Positions 25,400-36,382 of a stretch of 54,360 bases of DNA are shown here, in pieces. Source of the stretch: Lingula anatina (lineage: Eukaryota > Brachiopoda > Lingulata > Lingulida > Lingulidae); assembly GCF_001039355.2 (NCBI RefSeq), contig NW_019773584.1, positions 24,977-79,336 on the forward strand, read 5' to 3'. Position 1 is the stretch's first letter; each line of letters begins with the position of its first letter. Under the pieces are notes generated by a model. That model did no database searches and was not told the origin of the DNA. It worked only from the letters and a program-made list of their open reading frames with translations. A program made the translations under genes and the position numbers.

Positions 25400-26360
25400 C
25401 AAAATATTTTCTCTGACCACAGTCCCGCTTGTACTAGTTTTAGTCTGTTACAAAGTTATTGTATCGCCTATACTTTAATTTTGTGTACTATTTAAGAGGC
25501 CCCTGAAATCAAAGGGTAGCAAAATAATATGTTTTATAGACGCAGCCCTTTCGGGCAGTAATGGCAGCCTTTGAGACCAAAAATGACCATAAAGATATTT
25601 GTCTACGATAAGCTATTGTGAAGCTCTATCTTTCACTGACTTATTTCGAATGACGTCCAGAGAGATAATTCTTTACTTCAAAAATTACCTTTCACGCTCT
25701 GTTATCCAATTTTATACCGCGTTAGCTCTTGCTAAACCATCTCATCTTTTTGAATTAATAAAAATACCCTTTTCTATTTCAATATTATAATCAGTCGTTG
25801 CTTTATAATGAAGATTCCAGATATGTTGATTATTTTATTATATTAATTTTTTGTTTTTGCATTGCTTTCGGTACCATTCTGGATTTTCTTTTTTTATATA
25901 ATTCGATATCAGAGACTGCTTTAATTGTACTTAGAAAAGAAATAATCAACAGCGTCAGCATCATAAAAAAGAATAAAAACTTTAAGGTCTTTGTATGAAA
26001 AATAACCCCTGCTTTCTTTAAAAAAACTCCGTAATTAGGGTTCTAATACTCATCGTTTCAATTAAAGAAAAGCGAACGTGAAGAATTCACCTGGTCTACA
26101 TTCAATTTACCCACAGCGACGGCGTAAGATGGCCCAAAGAGCACGCACACATTTCAATCATACACAGGAAAAACATATGTTAATTAGAATAACCAGATGA
26201 AAGGACTTAAAACAAATGTTCGTCAACCTTTTGACTGTGAGGATGCATAATTTGCACAAATCGGGAGGTTTTTTTAAAATGAAAAATCAATCCTTCAAAA
26301 GCTAGGGAAAAGGGTTATACAACGTGATGTAGGCGCACTTCTAAAGTGTGACCAGACACC
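25399..26360. other. intergenic, no gene seen
   Basis: AT-rich sequence. Two small ORFs at 25599-25790 and 25798-25998 are hydrophobic, biased by AT content, and not recognised. Confidence 0.45.
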
Positions 26361-26555
26361 ATAAAATGGACCGGTGATACAGGAATGGTAGTCCGCTAGG
26401 AACCGTAGTCCCCTACCCATTACTTTGAACTGGTGACGTTCGTCCCATATACTAACCCCAATACTCCAACTAACCCTAACATGTACTAATCATATGGGAG
26501 TCCGGCCGTCCATCACTAGGACTACCATCCCTGTTACACCGGCATGGACCCTAAA
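26361..26555. mobile_element. foldback element, about 195 bp
   Basis: The left arm ATGGACCGGTGATACAGGAA is the inverted counterpart of the right arm CCCTGTTACACCGGCATGGA. The symmetry continues through GGTAGTCC and GGACTACC, and an inner pair (CCCATATACTAAC and GTACTAATCATATGGG) lies at the centre. The segment could form a long imperfect hairpin. There are no coding sequence and no sure target duplication. It is probably a MITE or other non-autonomous DNA element. Confidence 0.6.
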
Positions 26556-28547
26556 TGAAGTCACTAAACAAGGAAATAAATTCAACTATGTTCAGGATGT
26601 GTACTACGTGGGTGTTGGATACCACCCCCCCCCAACCCCCACCAACCGCCTCTTCGCACAACCACACCACTGTTGATTAATATTAATTACATTTATCATT
26701 ATCAACAAAAGTTATCCATATTACATGGAGGTTTTTATCTATGCATTTTTCAAAATTTTAATGAGAAAAAAATGAATACTAGTTTAGCTATCTCGTTGTC
26801 TTATAACCTTGAAACCCAAACCGTCCCTAGACTTTTGATGTTCGTCTGTGTGCCACGCGGGTACATGAGCTTGCATACCTTAAACCAAACCGAGAGCCGG
26901 TCGTCTACGTAATTGTTCAAAAGACTCCCCAGTGACGGCCAGAAAGATGTTGAACAAGTGTTTGTCGTTGTATCGCGCATGAGCCTGAATACGTTTAAGC
27001 AATTTTACTTTTTTTCGCTCATTTCTTTCTTTAAAAAAAAATGTCCGCCCGGTAGGAGGATGTTGAACAAGTGCTGTTGACATGGTAAATGAACGCGTTT
27101 GCGCATTTTTCTTTTCTTTTCTTTTTCTTTTCTTTCTTTTTTTTCTTTTTTGAAGAACACCGCTCTTTATACCTAATGAGTTTTCAAGTAGATTGTCATT
27201 TTCAGGTGATCTTCAACGTTTCTGGTAAACGCACGCAAGCTTAAGTAAGAATACCAAGTAACTTTTTGATTGCAGATAGCTACAAAGATCTGGAAGATTT
27301 ATAGCAATAAAACAATGTCAACTCCCGAGAAATTTGTGCATTTCGTTCTATGGATTATTGGGTAATTATCGCACAAAACTTAATGGGACGCTGAGTTAAG
27401 AAATTTACATTGATTGACGGTTCGAATATTTATAGTCATTTCAGAAAGTAAAAAAAAAACTCCATCTATTCTCAAAACACTTCTTTTGGAAATGAAAAAG
27501 AAAATACGTGTACCAAAGCAGCCCTGAGAAACATTCAACCTGGAAGAGGTGTTTTTCGATAATTGTCTCGTGCGTATCAAATAAAAATCAGCTTTGGTCC
27601 GTCGCCCTTTCTGATAACTCTGGGAAACTCGGTGTCTGTTAGCGATTTCGGTGCCATTGATTGGCATACAGAGTAAATGGTGGCGTTATCATGTTGAGTC
27701 GTTTTGCGTGTCCCGTCTAGGTGATCGATGTGTGAACCCGCCAGCTGGGTTTCTACTCGTCCTTGGGGTATCGCGTCTACTTTTCTGATGCGTTTTGACG
27801 GAGGCGTTTGGCAGTGGAGGCAACTCAGACGCAGACGCGGTATTTATCCTGGGTTCTTCTTTTTTAGATAATTTTATAATCGTATTTTGGATGACTTTCT
27901 GGTCGTTTACCAATGCTCCAAGACAATATGGATAATATCTACATTTCTTGTGGATCTAGTAAATAAAAACGTGTCCAAATATGTCTATATGTTGACAGTT
28001 GGTTTTCATTCTAATAGAAAAAATTTAGTCAAATTACCAGTAGTAATTGTAGTACACATGCATGAAACATTGCACTTGTTATAAGAACAAATATGGCAAC
28101 TGTTTACACCAATAGTTTCTTTTTCTCAGTATCTTACCGGGGGCGTGTTCTTAGTTAAAATAGATCACAAACTTCGATCTCAAAATTAAGATCAACTTTA
28201 AGGCTTTAGTACTTTTATGAAACCGTCCTCGAAACGATGGAGTAGTTGACTTAAAGCAACACGCACCGGGGGAGAACTGAGTGGCACTCATGTTTTTATC
28301 GAAGTAGCCAGCAGAATAAATCAAACCCATGTTACACAGAGAAAGGACACGTACTACCAGCCATACTCATACATAAAAAATAATATCGTAGGCCTACACT
28401 TATCTGTACCTGACGGCCACTATTTGAACCGGTTCACATGTCGTGAAAAGAAATTATGGTACAATGCAATAAACTGTATCTTACGCCTACTGCCACCCAC
28501 ATTGCCCCATGAACTCAGTTGAAAGCATGGTAACATCGTCTGTGGTT
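26556..28547. other. intergenic, no gene supported
   Basis: Contains a pyrimidine-rich CTTTT tract (about 27105-27152). GATGTTGAACAAGTG occurs twice about 115 bp apart (about 26947 and 27060), a trace of local duplication. No exon recognised. Confidence 0.45.
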
Positions 28548-28903
28548 AAAGAGATAACCTCTGTTCGTTTTGGGCAAAAAAAGAATAATTTTCCTAGGAT
28601 AAGCGACATTTTCCCATACTTACCAATGGTAAATGAATCCGTTCCGACATTTAAAGTTAGTCCCTGTTTTCTCTTCCTTTTAAGCTTTTTTGCGTGTTTT
28701 TGTTTTTGTCATAATCTCTTCAGAGATTATTTCAGACGGTAGCCATCTATGGAGGTCACGTGGTCCGACGACAAGCACAGATTCCAGATAAAATGCGAAA
28801 ACAGTTGTTTTGGTGGTAAAATATAATTTATTATATTTCTAGGAGTTGTTTACAAGGTATTTATCTTGAAAAATGGATCTCATGCGAAGAGTTGTTATCC
28901 TTT
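28548..28903. mobile_element. TIR element, family C copy 1
   Basis: Non-coding element of about 356 bp. Left end AAAGAGATAACCTCTGTTCG and right end CGAAGAGTTGTTATCCTTT are inverted repeats of each other. The whole segment aligns in inverted orientation with 44061-44404. Shared internal blocks include CTCTTCG, AATATAAT, GACCACGTGACC, the palindrome around AATCTCTNAAGAGATT, AACAGGGACTAACTTT and CCTAGGAAAAT. The ORF at 28509-28742 is a fortuitous reading of this element. Confidence 0.85.
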
Positions 28904-29066
28904 TAGACACCATTGGAGAAGTGCAAATTGTCCCCAAGCATATAGGGTCAAAACAATTCACCCTAGGAAATTTTATCGTGCGATACTGTGGAAAAAATAA
29001 AGGGGTGAAACAGTTCACAAGGGTGGCGGTTGAAGCACAATCAATATTGGAATACTTTTTTAATTA

Positions 29067-29120
<54 letters not shown>

Positions 29121-29400
29121 TAACAACAAGTTCTTCAAAACCACGCTCTACGTTCGTTTCAGGGCTGTGTACAATATAAAGATAAAACGTCTCAGGGCTT
29201 CAGCCGGTCACTAACTCTCTATCTCTCTCCCAATTCATGTGTGTTCGTCACCATAGCCTTCATAAATCACCCAGTCTTTTATAATCGTTTAATATCGAGT
29301 ACGGAAACGACTGGGACGTTCAGAGCAATAAACCTCGCTCCGCAACCACCCAACAGTGAGGAGAAAGCAAATACTTCTATTATACGCTAACTACTTTTAA
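28904..29400. other. intergenic with AAT array
   Basis: An AAT microsatellite of about 16 units covers 29070-29119. No gene is seen in the remainder. Confidence 0.6.
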
Positions 29401-29660
29401 ATTGACGGTCTCGAGTTAAACACGATACCGCGGCGACCGTTAATCGGGCGCCGCGTCACGGGGTCCATAGAGAAGATGTCCGCAGGGACGCCCCGGTAGC
29501 CGGGCAGTAGAAAGAGCGTGGTGTCATCGGGCCCTGAAGGGGGCGATTGTTTCCCTGACAGGCGCTTAGTCCAGGTGACGGTGACTTGACAATGACGTCC
29601 TTCAGCGTCCCTTGGGTGTGCCACTTGTAAATGGAGACGCCGAGGAATTGATTAAGCGAC
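29401..29660 (-). CDS. possible partial exon of unidentified protein
   Basis: A G+C-rich island in AT-rich surroundings. On the - strand one frame is open for about 85 codons and ends in TAA at 29397. It contains VTVTWTKRLSGK, GPDDTTLFLLPGYRG and PADIFSMDPVTRRPING, a composition more protein-like than other ORFs here. By my count about 70% of codons in this frame end in G or C, higher than in the overlapping frame that opens at 29456-29713. FSMDPVTRRPI faintly recalls the cadherin-repeat motif FxIDPxTGxI, too weak for a call. Splice sites are unclear: CATTGTCAAG could be an acceptor. It could equally be a conserved non-coding or pseudogene fragment. Confidence 0.25.
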
Positions 29661-30251
29661 GTTTGTATTAATGACAAGGGCGGGAGGACAAACGGTCTTT
29701 GGTCTAAGAGCAATCAAAGCGGCCAAATGGCAAATTTAACGATGATGTAGTCGACTAAAGACAGGATGAAGGCGTTTTTTTGTTGATCAGAACTGATAGC
29801 CTCCCGAACGGATTGCGTTACACAATTTAATGTGATCGCGAGCGATAATGTATTCATTGATTAAATCTTTTGGAGTAAGTGCAGTATTTAGAAGAAAATG
29901 ATACGCCTCGAAGTTAATATTAAATCACGATGTTTAACTATGATTTATAGCCCTAGTTTTATTTGCGCATTTCAAAATTTCCTAATTTTTTTCTAATTCA
30001 GAATATGAGCTACCAACCTTGCATCAAAGGCGATTAATTTATTTGGAAATCACGTGTAATGTCCATTGATTCCTATCTCGGTGATGCAAAGTCCTGTTGA
30101 ATTTATTTGTAATTTCAAGATGTGGCGCTACTTACGGTATTATAAAAGTTTCGTCTTTTATCGAAGCAAAAATCGGGGTCAATCCTGTAACCAAAGATTA
30201 AGATGAAGACCAATTGCAAAGAAGAAGACAAGATCAAATAAATAGCCCCAG

Positions 30252-30306
<55 letters not shown>

Positions 30307-31554
30307 GATTATTTTTGGTTGTTGTAGGCGAATGAGAGGCAGTAGAAGCTAAGCGTTGGAAGTCGATGAAAGACCTTGAGAAAAACCTCAAAAAAAAAAA
30401 AAAATGATTCATAAAATTAAAGACACAAGAATCCTTAAAAATCTCTATATATTACAGAAACAACGGACTCGCCGCTGTTTATTTAAACTGGAAAACTTAC
30501 TCCAGTGGTGATAAAACATTCGCTAAAATATGACGCCGGAAAACGTAATTGAAGAAAAGAATTGATCTGTTATCAAGCCGAAATGATACAGTTGAGGACA
30601 TTGTTTCTCTAGCCGGTGACATAGATATGTAATTGCATTACCTTACTCACTCCATTATCAAAAACATCACAAACAACAAACCCGATGCTGATAAATCATT
30701 TAGCATCGTAAAGTTTTTGTTAACGAAAACGGATAACATGCGATAAAATAGAGAGAAATGTGCCAAAGGGAAAGCATGATTATGGAGTCGCAGAAAACAG
30801 ACAGGGGAGCTTTTTGTATTAATTGGTAATTGATCATGTAGGGAAAGTTCGAAAAAAAAGAAGAAAAGGAAACATAAAACCTACATGTACATGTCATGAT
30901 GTATTACATATGAATGGGTTCTTTATTACGCGAGATAGCCTTGTCACAATATGCTAATAGATGGGAGTAAATAATACAAGTGTAAATACTACTCAATAAC
31001 AGTTATTCATTATACAAAATGTGATTGCTTTTAAATAGAATGTAAATGTGTTAATAACGACCTAGACACAAGCCCAAGCTGCTGTCTTTGCTTCGAGTAT
31101 ATTTTCCTTAAACAATTACTATAATCAAAATGCTTTCGTAATCATTAAAATGAGGCTTCGCTTTGTAATGCAAATTAGCTTAAAAGGATGTGAAAGATTG
31201 TTATTCAAAATATAATATAATATAAAAGGTTGTAATGTTTCATAGAAAGGTTGTAATACTGTAAACAAATTCAATGTGACATAGTCACGAGACGAAAATG
31301 TAATCAATTTTTAGGAAGATGATGCTTTTCAAATATCTCTTAAAGATTGTAAGCTCTAATCGTACTACATGTACATATAATTTATTTAATTATTTATTTA
31401 TTTGTTTGTTCATTTATATATGCTTTTTTTACATCGATAAAACTGTACGAACCATATGCTACTATATGTGCCTAACGCTACTCTTTACATGTAAGTTAAT
31501 GTCACGTCGCAACTTTTTGTGGCTACAATACTAATATTTACTTTTCAATTTCAG
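29661..31554. other. intergenic with AAT array
   Basis: AAT microsatellite of about 18 units at 30252-30306 and an A run at about 30390-30404. Otherwise AT-rich unique sequence without a recognised gene. Confidence 0.5.
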
Positions 31555-31604
31555 TCGCCGTGCATAAGCGACACAATTCATTGCGTCGATTTCTGGGACC
31601 TCAG
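31555..31604 (+). CDS. exon-like segment with consensus splice sites, unidentified
   Basis: Fifty bases bounded by a good acceptor (CTTTTCAATTTCAG) and donor (CAG followed by GTAAAA). Two frames are open. One reads SPCISDTIHCVDFWDL. The other reads AVHKRHNSLRRFLGPQ and ends in phase 0, which would splice in frame to the open segment at 32452-32676. No family is recognised. It may be chance. Confidence 0.2.
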
Positions 31605-32451
31605 GTAAAATAATTCGGTTTGTTTTATTCATGCACCATTAAAACCAGGTCAATCCAGAAGAAATAAGCCCCATAAAAAACCGTCCGAAAAAGAACGAAG
31701 TTCAAATAATACTCTTAATTACTCTTTCTGTAGGTAAAATGCACATAATGAAGTATGTAAATGTAAACTGGCCACCTTTTAACATTTATTGAATTTATTG
31801 TCTTCCAAATAGGCTACAAAGGGTGTGTACCCTCCAGCGTTAAAACGCAAGGTGCATTTGTAAACTAGAAACACTGAAAACTGAGGAAGAAAACTGGCCT
31901 TCTCAACTGACCTTCTTTATGTTTAATACAGGATACTCAAATAGGCTTTTATGACGTCTGAATAAATCATTTTGGAATACTTGTCGATTTTTCTGTTTTC
32001 TTAGTACCGTATGTCGTTCCCTTGGGCAGTTTGACTTGGAATAACCTCAGTGAAAAGTCATAATAACAATCAGGGATGTGGCTCGGAAATATGCACAAAA
32101 TAACTTAATATGCTCCTTTTAAACACTTCAGTAATATAAATTATGATAGGCCCTATTTGGTTTCTCTTTATTTCATAACACTTTAATAATTAAATTGCTG
32201 TATGGTGTTTGTAACATAGAAGGTGTATTTAACATAAAAATTAATGATTTATCCAGGGGAATGGACGCATCTTTTAGTCGATCTCCAAAATTTAGCTTTC
32301 AAGAGTATTGTTTCGAAGGACCAACTAAGTAGTCAGTAGGAAAATAACAATAAAAGCACCGAAAGACAGAAAGGCCGATTTGTTTGATTTTTGTTGTACG
32401 AGTAACATACACTCGCTAGACTAGCTGCAGAATTTTTCCTTTTTTGTACAG
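31605..32451. other. sequence between two exon-like segments
   Basis: Unique AT-rich sequence. It would be an intron of 847 bp if both neighbouring exon candidates are real. Nothing else is seen. Confidence 0.3.
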
Positions 32452-32676
32452 TTATCGAATTTCTCCGTGTCCAATGTTGGCCTCTACTTCATGTATACTG
32501 TATGTGTTTGGCAGTGGAGAAAAGAGTCAGAGAACCATTCAAACCAGACAACATATTTGCGTTTCACGGAACCATTTAAAGCTCAGACAAATCGATCAAG
32601 CTCGATAATACACGTGGAGGGGCCTTATTTTTACACCCACACTAAAGAATGGGAATTTAAATGCTTAAATCGATGA
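32452..32676 (+). CDS. possible terminal exon of unidentified protein
   Basis: Follows an acceptor-like CCTTTTTTGTACAG and is open for 74 codons to a TGA at 32674. The frame has mixed, non-repetitive codons and higher G+C than its flanks. It contains FSVSNVGLYFMYTVCVW, one NQT glycosylation sequon and EGPYFYTHTKEWEFKCLNR at the end. The pattern GLYFxYxxV recalls a strand of TNF-family ligands, but the rest of such a domain (about 150 residues with matching strands) is not seen, so no product is assigned. It may join in frame with 31555-31604. Confidence 0.25.
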   Translation, partial: LSNFSVSNVGLYFMYTVCVWQWRKESENHSNQTTYLRFTEPFKAQTNRSSSIIHVEGPYFYTHTKEWEFKCLNR

Positions 32677-32841
32677 AGGCAGAGTCAGGGCACAGTGAGC
32701 GACGTTTATGGCCCCAAGTCTGTATTTTCAAGCGCGGTTGTCCACGTCTCGAGCAGGTGCGAGATACGACTAGATTTTCCCGGATTAAGATGCGATATGA
32801 AGAATTAAATATCAATTAGTTATATAGATGGTTATTTAGAC
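32677..32841. other. unique spacer
   Basis: No gene seen. A segment beginning GAATTAAATATCA at about 32803 recurs at about 32963, showing local duplication of about 160 bp. Confidence 0.5.
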
Positions 32842-33325
32842 AGGAAGGAAGGAAGGAAGGAAGGAAGGAAGGAAGGAAGAAGGGAAGACATTTGCTTACA
32901 ATGAAGGATGGAGGGGTGGATGAAAGGAAGGAAAGATAGAAGGATGGGGAAGGGAGGAAATAAGAATTAAATATCAGTTAGTTGTATAGGTGGTTATTTA
33001 GACACTGAGGAAGGATGGAAGAAAGGAAGAAAGGAAGGAAGGAAGGAAGGAATATAGGAAGAAATTTGTTCATAAGAAAGGATAGAGGGGTAAAAGGAAG
33101 GAAAGAAAGTAGAATGGGGAATGGGGGAAATAAGTAATGGGGGGACGGAATGATGGATGAATAAATGAAAAGAAGAAGGGAAGGAAATACGGATGGATGG
33201 ATGGATGGATGGGCGAAAAGAAGAGAGAAAGGAAATAAGGAAGGATGGGTGATGAATGAAAGAGATCTAAGGTATAAGGAATAGATGGATAGATAAAATG
33301 AAGGAAAGAAGAAAGAAAAAGACGA
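32842..33325. repeat. purine-rich GGAA/GGAT repeat block
   Basis: Nearly 480 bp in which the + strand is mostly A and G, with GGAA runs (32842-32880 and about 33030-33052), GGAT units (about 33191-33211) and degenerate variants. Part of the duplication of GAATTAAATATCA...TTATTTAGACA lies inside it. Serine/proline/phenylalanine-rich ORFs on the - strand are translations of this tract. Confidence 0.9.
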
Positions 33326-33960
33326 AATAATACGAACATTCAAAAACCGCAGAGACAAGCATAAACCCCAAGTATTAGTGGTTAATCACATAATATTTAT
33401 ACATAAAAAAATCCTTTGTGAAAGAACGATTGGAAGTATCTGTGAACTCCCCCCTTTAATCTGTTTCTACATGCAGCGAGCACGATGTTCACGATATCAG
33501 ACAACACTCAAGATTTCACGTGTGTGCTAAAGCATCATCTTTCAGTTTTCACTGGCCCGACGCGGATTATTTAAATCTGTAAGACGTGTTGTTGCCATGG
33601 TGACGTAAACATGATGTATAATTTCGCAGCGGCGATGTGACTGAGTCAGAATTGTAGTGGACTTTGGTTATTATGATTGCCGTAAAATAGTTTTAAAAAG
33701 AAATGAGAGAGCTATTATTCTTTATGGGAGTTGAGACGAGACTACCCTTCGGCTGCTTGGTATCATAGTGCTGTACATTGATCTATTTCGTTTATTCATT
33801 TATTTAATCGGAACTCACATGTCGAGTTAATTCGTGGCCATTTCTGCACAGTTTTGTATATCTCAAAATGGGAGAGAAACGAGGAGGACTCAGGCAACAT
33901 TGGACAAAATGGGGGGCATTTCAATTGTGAGCAAGGGTTAGAGGCTGGCCTATACTATGA
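33326..33960. other. intergenic, no gene seen
   Basis: Unique sequence without coding signal. Confidence 0.5.
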
Positions 33961-34107
33961 CCAGACTCTTTGAGGGACAGAGGGTTAGATCTTCCTACTT
34001 TTACCTTCTTCTTCTTGGTTAAGAGTTGTTTTAATAACTTAAATTTCCAGACTCTTTGAAGGGCAGAGAGTTAGATCTTCTTACCTTTATCTTCTTCTTA
34101 GTGTTGT
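33961..34107. repeat. tandem duplication, period 86 bp
   Basis: CCAGACTCTTTGAGGGACAG at 33961 recurs as CCAGACTCTTTGAAGGGCAG at 34047, with the following TTAGATCTTC(C/T)TAC and CTTCTTCTT also repeated. Two diverged copies of one unit. Confidence 0.85.
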
Positions 34108-34248
34108 TCACTAATATTTCCAATCGCATAACATTTGTAAACACACCGTCCACTGATGTCCTTGACCGAGGGATGACCACACTGTGTTAGGGGAGACGGG
34201 GAGTAGTGGTCAGCTGGAGTTAGCTGGAATCTCAGGCCAAGCAGAATC

Positions 34249-34254
<6 letters not shown>

Positions 34255-34301
<47 letters not shown>

Positions 34302-34320
34302 AAAGAGAGAAAGAAAGAGA
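34255..34320. repeat. AG microsatellite
   Basis: AG array of about 22 units, then AAAG/AG interruptions, ending shortly before the single N at 34346. Confidence 0.95.
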
Positions 34321-34345
34321 ACGAGGTGAAATAGAGAGCGCGCGC

Positions 34346-34346
34346 N
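34346..34346. other. single N, probable contig join
   Basis: One undetermined base between GCGCGC and a T run. Unlike the Ns at 19052 and 42346, no flanking duplicate is evident. Confidence 0.7.
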
Positions 34347-34558
34347 TTTTTTTTTTTGCCTGCAATTCAGCTGCCGCTATGCACGAAAGGCGGCCGGCGG
34401 AAAGAGAGAGGAAAGTTTGTGAAAAAGCGAAGAGGAAATGGTATTTTGAGATCGTGACTTAGATGTTGGTGAACTCGCCGGGTGCGACGCTGAGTTATTT
34501 AATTAATTAATAAAAAAAAAACTGATTGTCGCACCAGATGAGTTAATCGACATATAAG

Positions 34559-34602
<44 letters not shown>

Positions 34603-36009
34603 TCCATTTATTATTTTAATTTATTAATTAACTAAAGAGGAGGAATAAAGAAGTGAAGGGACTGACCGAATGAAGACGTCGTGGAGAGTAAACCTTTCGA
34701 GGAAAAAAGGAGCAATAAGACATCGCAGTAAGTTTGAAGGGGAGAGTGTTTCGTGTACTATGCCACTTACACCCACCATAGCGAATCTCTGTTAGGAACC
34801 TCCTAAAATAAAACAATAAAACGATACATATACATACATAAGTTGATGAAATTTTGGGGCGTAGATTAAAAAAATGAACTCTTATACAGCACAGCCAGCA
34901 AACGTTTGTCAACTAACATAACGTTCTCGCATCGAGAGAAAAAGAATGATTTAATGATTTGTTCATGGCAAGAGAGAGAGAGAGAGAGTTTTAAGGGTCA
35001 AGTACACCTTAAATGACTTCACCTTGTCGCTGTCCGCTTTTTTACGTCCATACAGACTACAAAACCTCTCCATTAATTCTTTTCTGAAGTTACACGCAGC
35101 CGACCCTGTAACTTAACTCCACTGCAGCAAAAGTAACTCGTCTTCGTAAGTCCGTTTTCGCGTGCAGCGAGGTCAAGTTAATGGCCGGAGTCAACCAAGT
35201 GACAGAAGTGAAAAATAAATAATTATTCTAGCGCCGGCAATAAAACACCATCCTCTTTCCTTAAAAACGCACATATTGTAATCAATACGTTAAGATCCAA
35301 CTCGATTAAGTAGCTCGAAGCGCACTTAAACAATAACCAATAACGGACACAGGGCAGATGGACCTCCATTTTTTAAAAAGACCATGTCATGACCACAAAG
35401 CCAAGATGTTTAGCAGACGACACCTAAATACGTGATGCAGGCGATCTTAATCCATCATGGAGACCGCGTTCACATTGTGTTCAGATTGACCGACGATCAA
35501 TCAAAGCAATGCGTGATTCATTTTCACAATATTCGTGGAACTCGGCTGACGGCGATCTGATGTTGTTGTCGAAAAGACACAAATAATAAGTTCGCTTTTA
35601 TTTCATTTTTTAAATTTCATTTCTTTTTATTTATTTTATTTTAATTTATTTTTTAAATCTATCTTATTTTATTTTATTTTATTCCTTTCCTGTCATTTAA
35701 TCTAATTTAATTTTATTTCTTATTAAAGAAAAAATTAGCCTGGACTGCACGGGAAATGTTGTTAAGAACACCAGGGTTGTCAATATTCCCATTTCTGACA
35801 AGTTTCTGATTTTAATGATATTTAAAACTACATGCACATACATGTACAAACATAGAAAACAGACTGCACACAGTACAATACTTTGGTTAAATTATTGGCC
35901 TGTTATGAAAAAAGGGACATCGGAGGTTTCAGATTGAAACCGTTAAAATGCCTGGTTAATATTTAATCTACATTGCCGATCAATGCATATCCTTATACTT
36001 TGGAAGAAT

Positions 36010-36014
<5 letters not shown>
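34347..36014. other. intergenic with TTTA and AG arrays
   Basis: A TTTA array covers about 34556-34601, a short AG array about 34972-34988, and T-rich TTTTATTT sequence about 35590-35720. The unique stretch at about 35000-35580 has no recognised gene. Confidence 0.5.

Positions 36015-36071
<57 letters not shown>
36015..36071. repeat. AG microsatellite
   Basis: Uninterrupted AG array of about 28 units, the longest perfect AG array in the window. Confidence 0.95.
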
Positions 36072-36072
<1 letters not shown>

Positions 36073-36321
36073 TAGTAAGAGTATTTTACAATTGCTCTTT
36101 TATGCACGAATACATGTGCATGCGTGAGTTGAACAGTTAAAAGCATTTATACTACATCTTTGAATAATTAATAATTGCAGCTTAGAGGGCCATTTCTGTT
36201 TTGGTCAATTTTTACTTACATAATTCGATATAATGTCACGTATCTCTTCACTTTGACTCAAATTAAGAAGGCACATACACAACACACATAACGCACACAA
36301 CTCACTCGCACACACTTGCAT

Positions 36322-36338
36322 GCACACACACACACACA

Positions 36339-36380
<42 letters not shown>
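36322..36380. repeat. compound AC/AG microsatellite
   Basis: AC units run into AG units across a CGG hinge. Confidence 0.95.

Positions 36381-36382
<2 letters not shown>

Noticed and set aside
26466-26482. CTAACCCTAAC resembling telomeric repeat
   Set aside because: Only about one and a half units, inside the loop of a foldback element.
28509-28742. 77-residue ORF with hydrophobic segment
   Set aside because: Lies inside the family C TIR element, and the other copy does not keep the frame.
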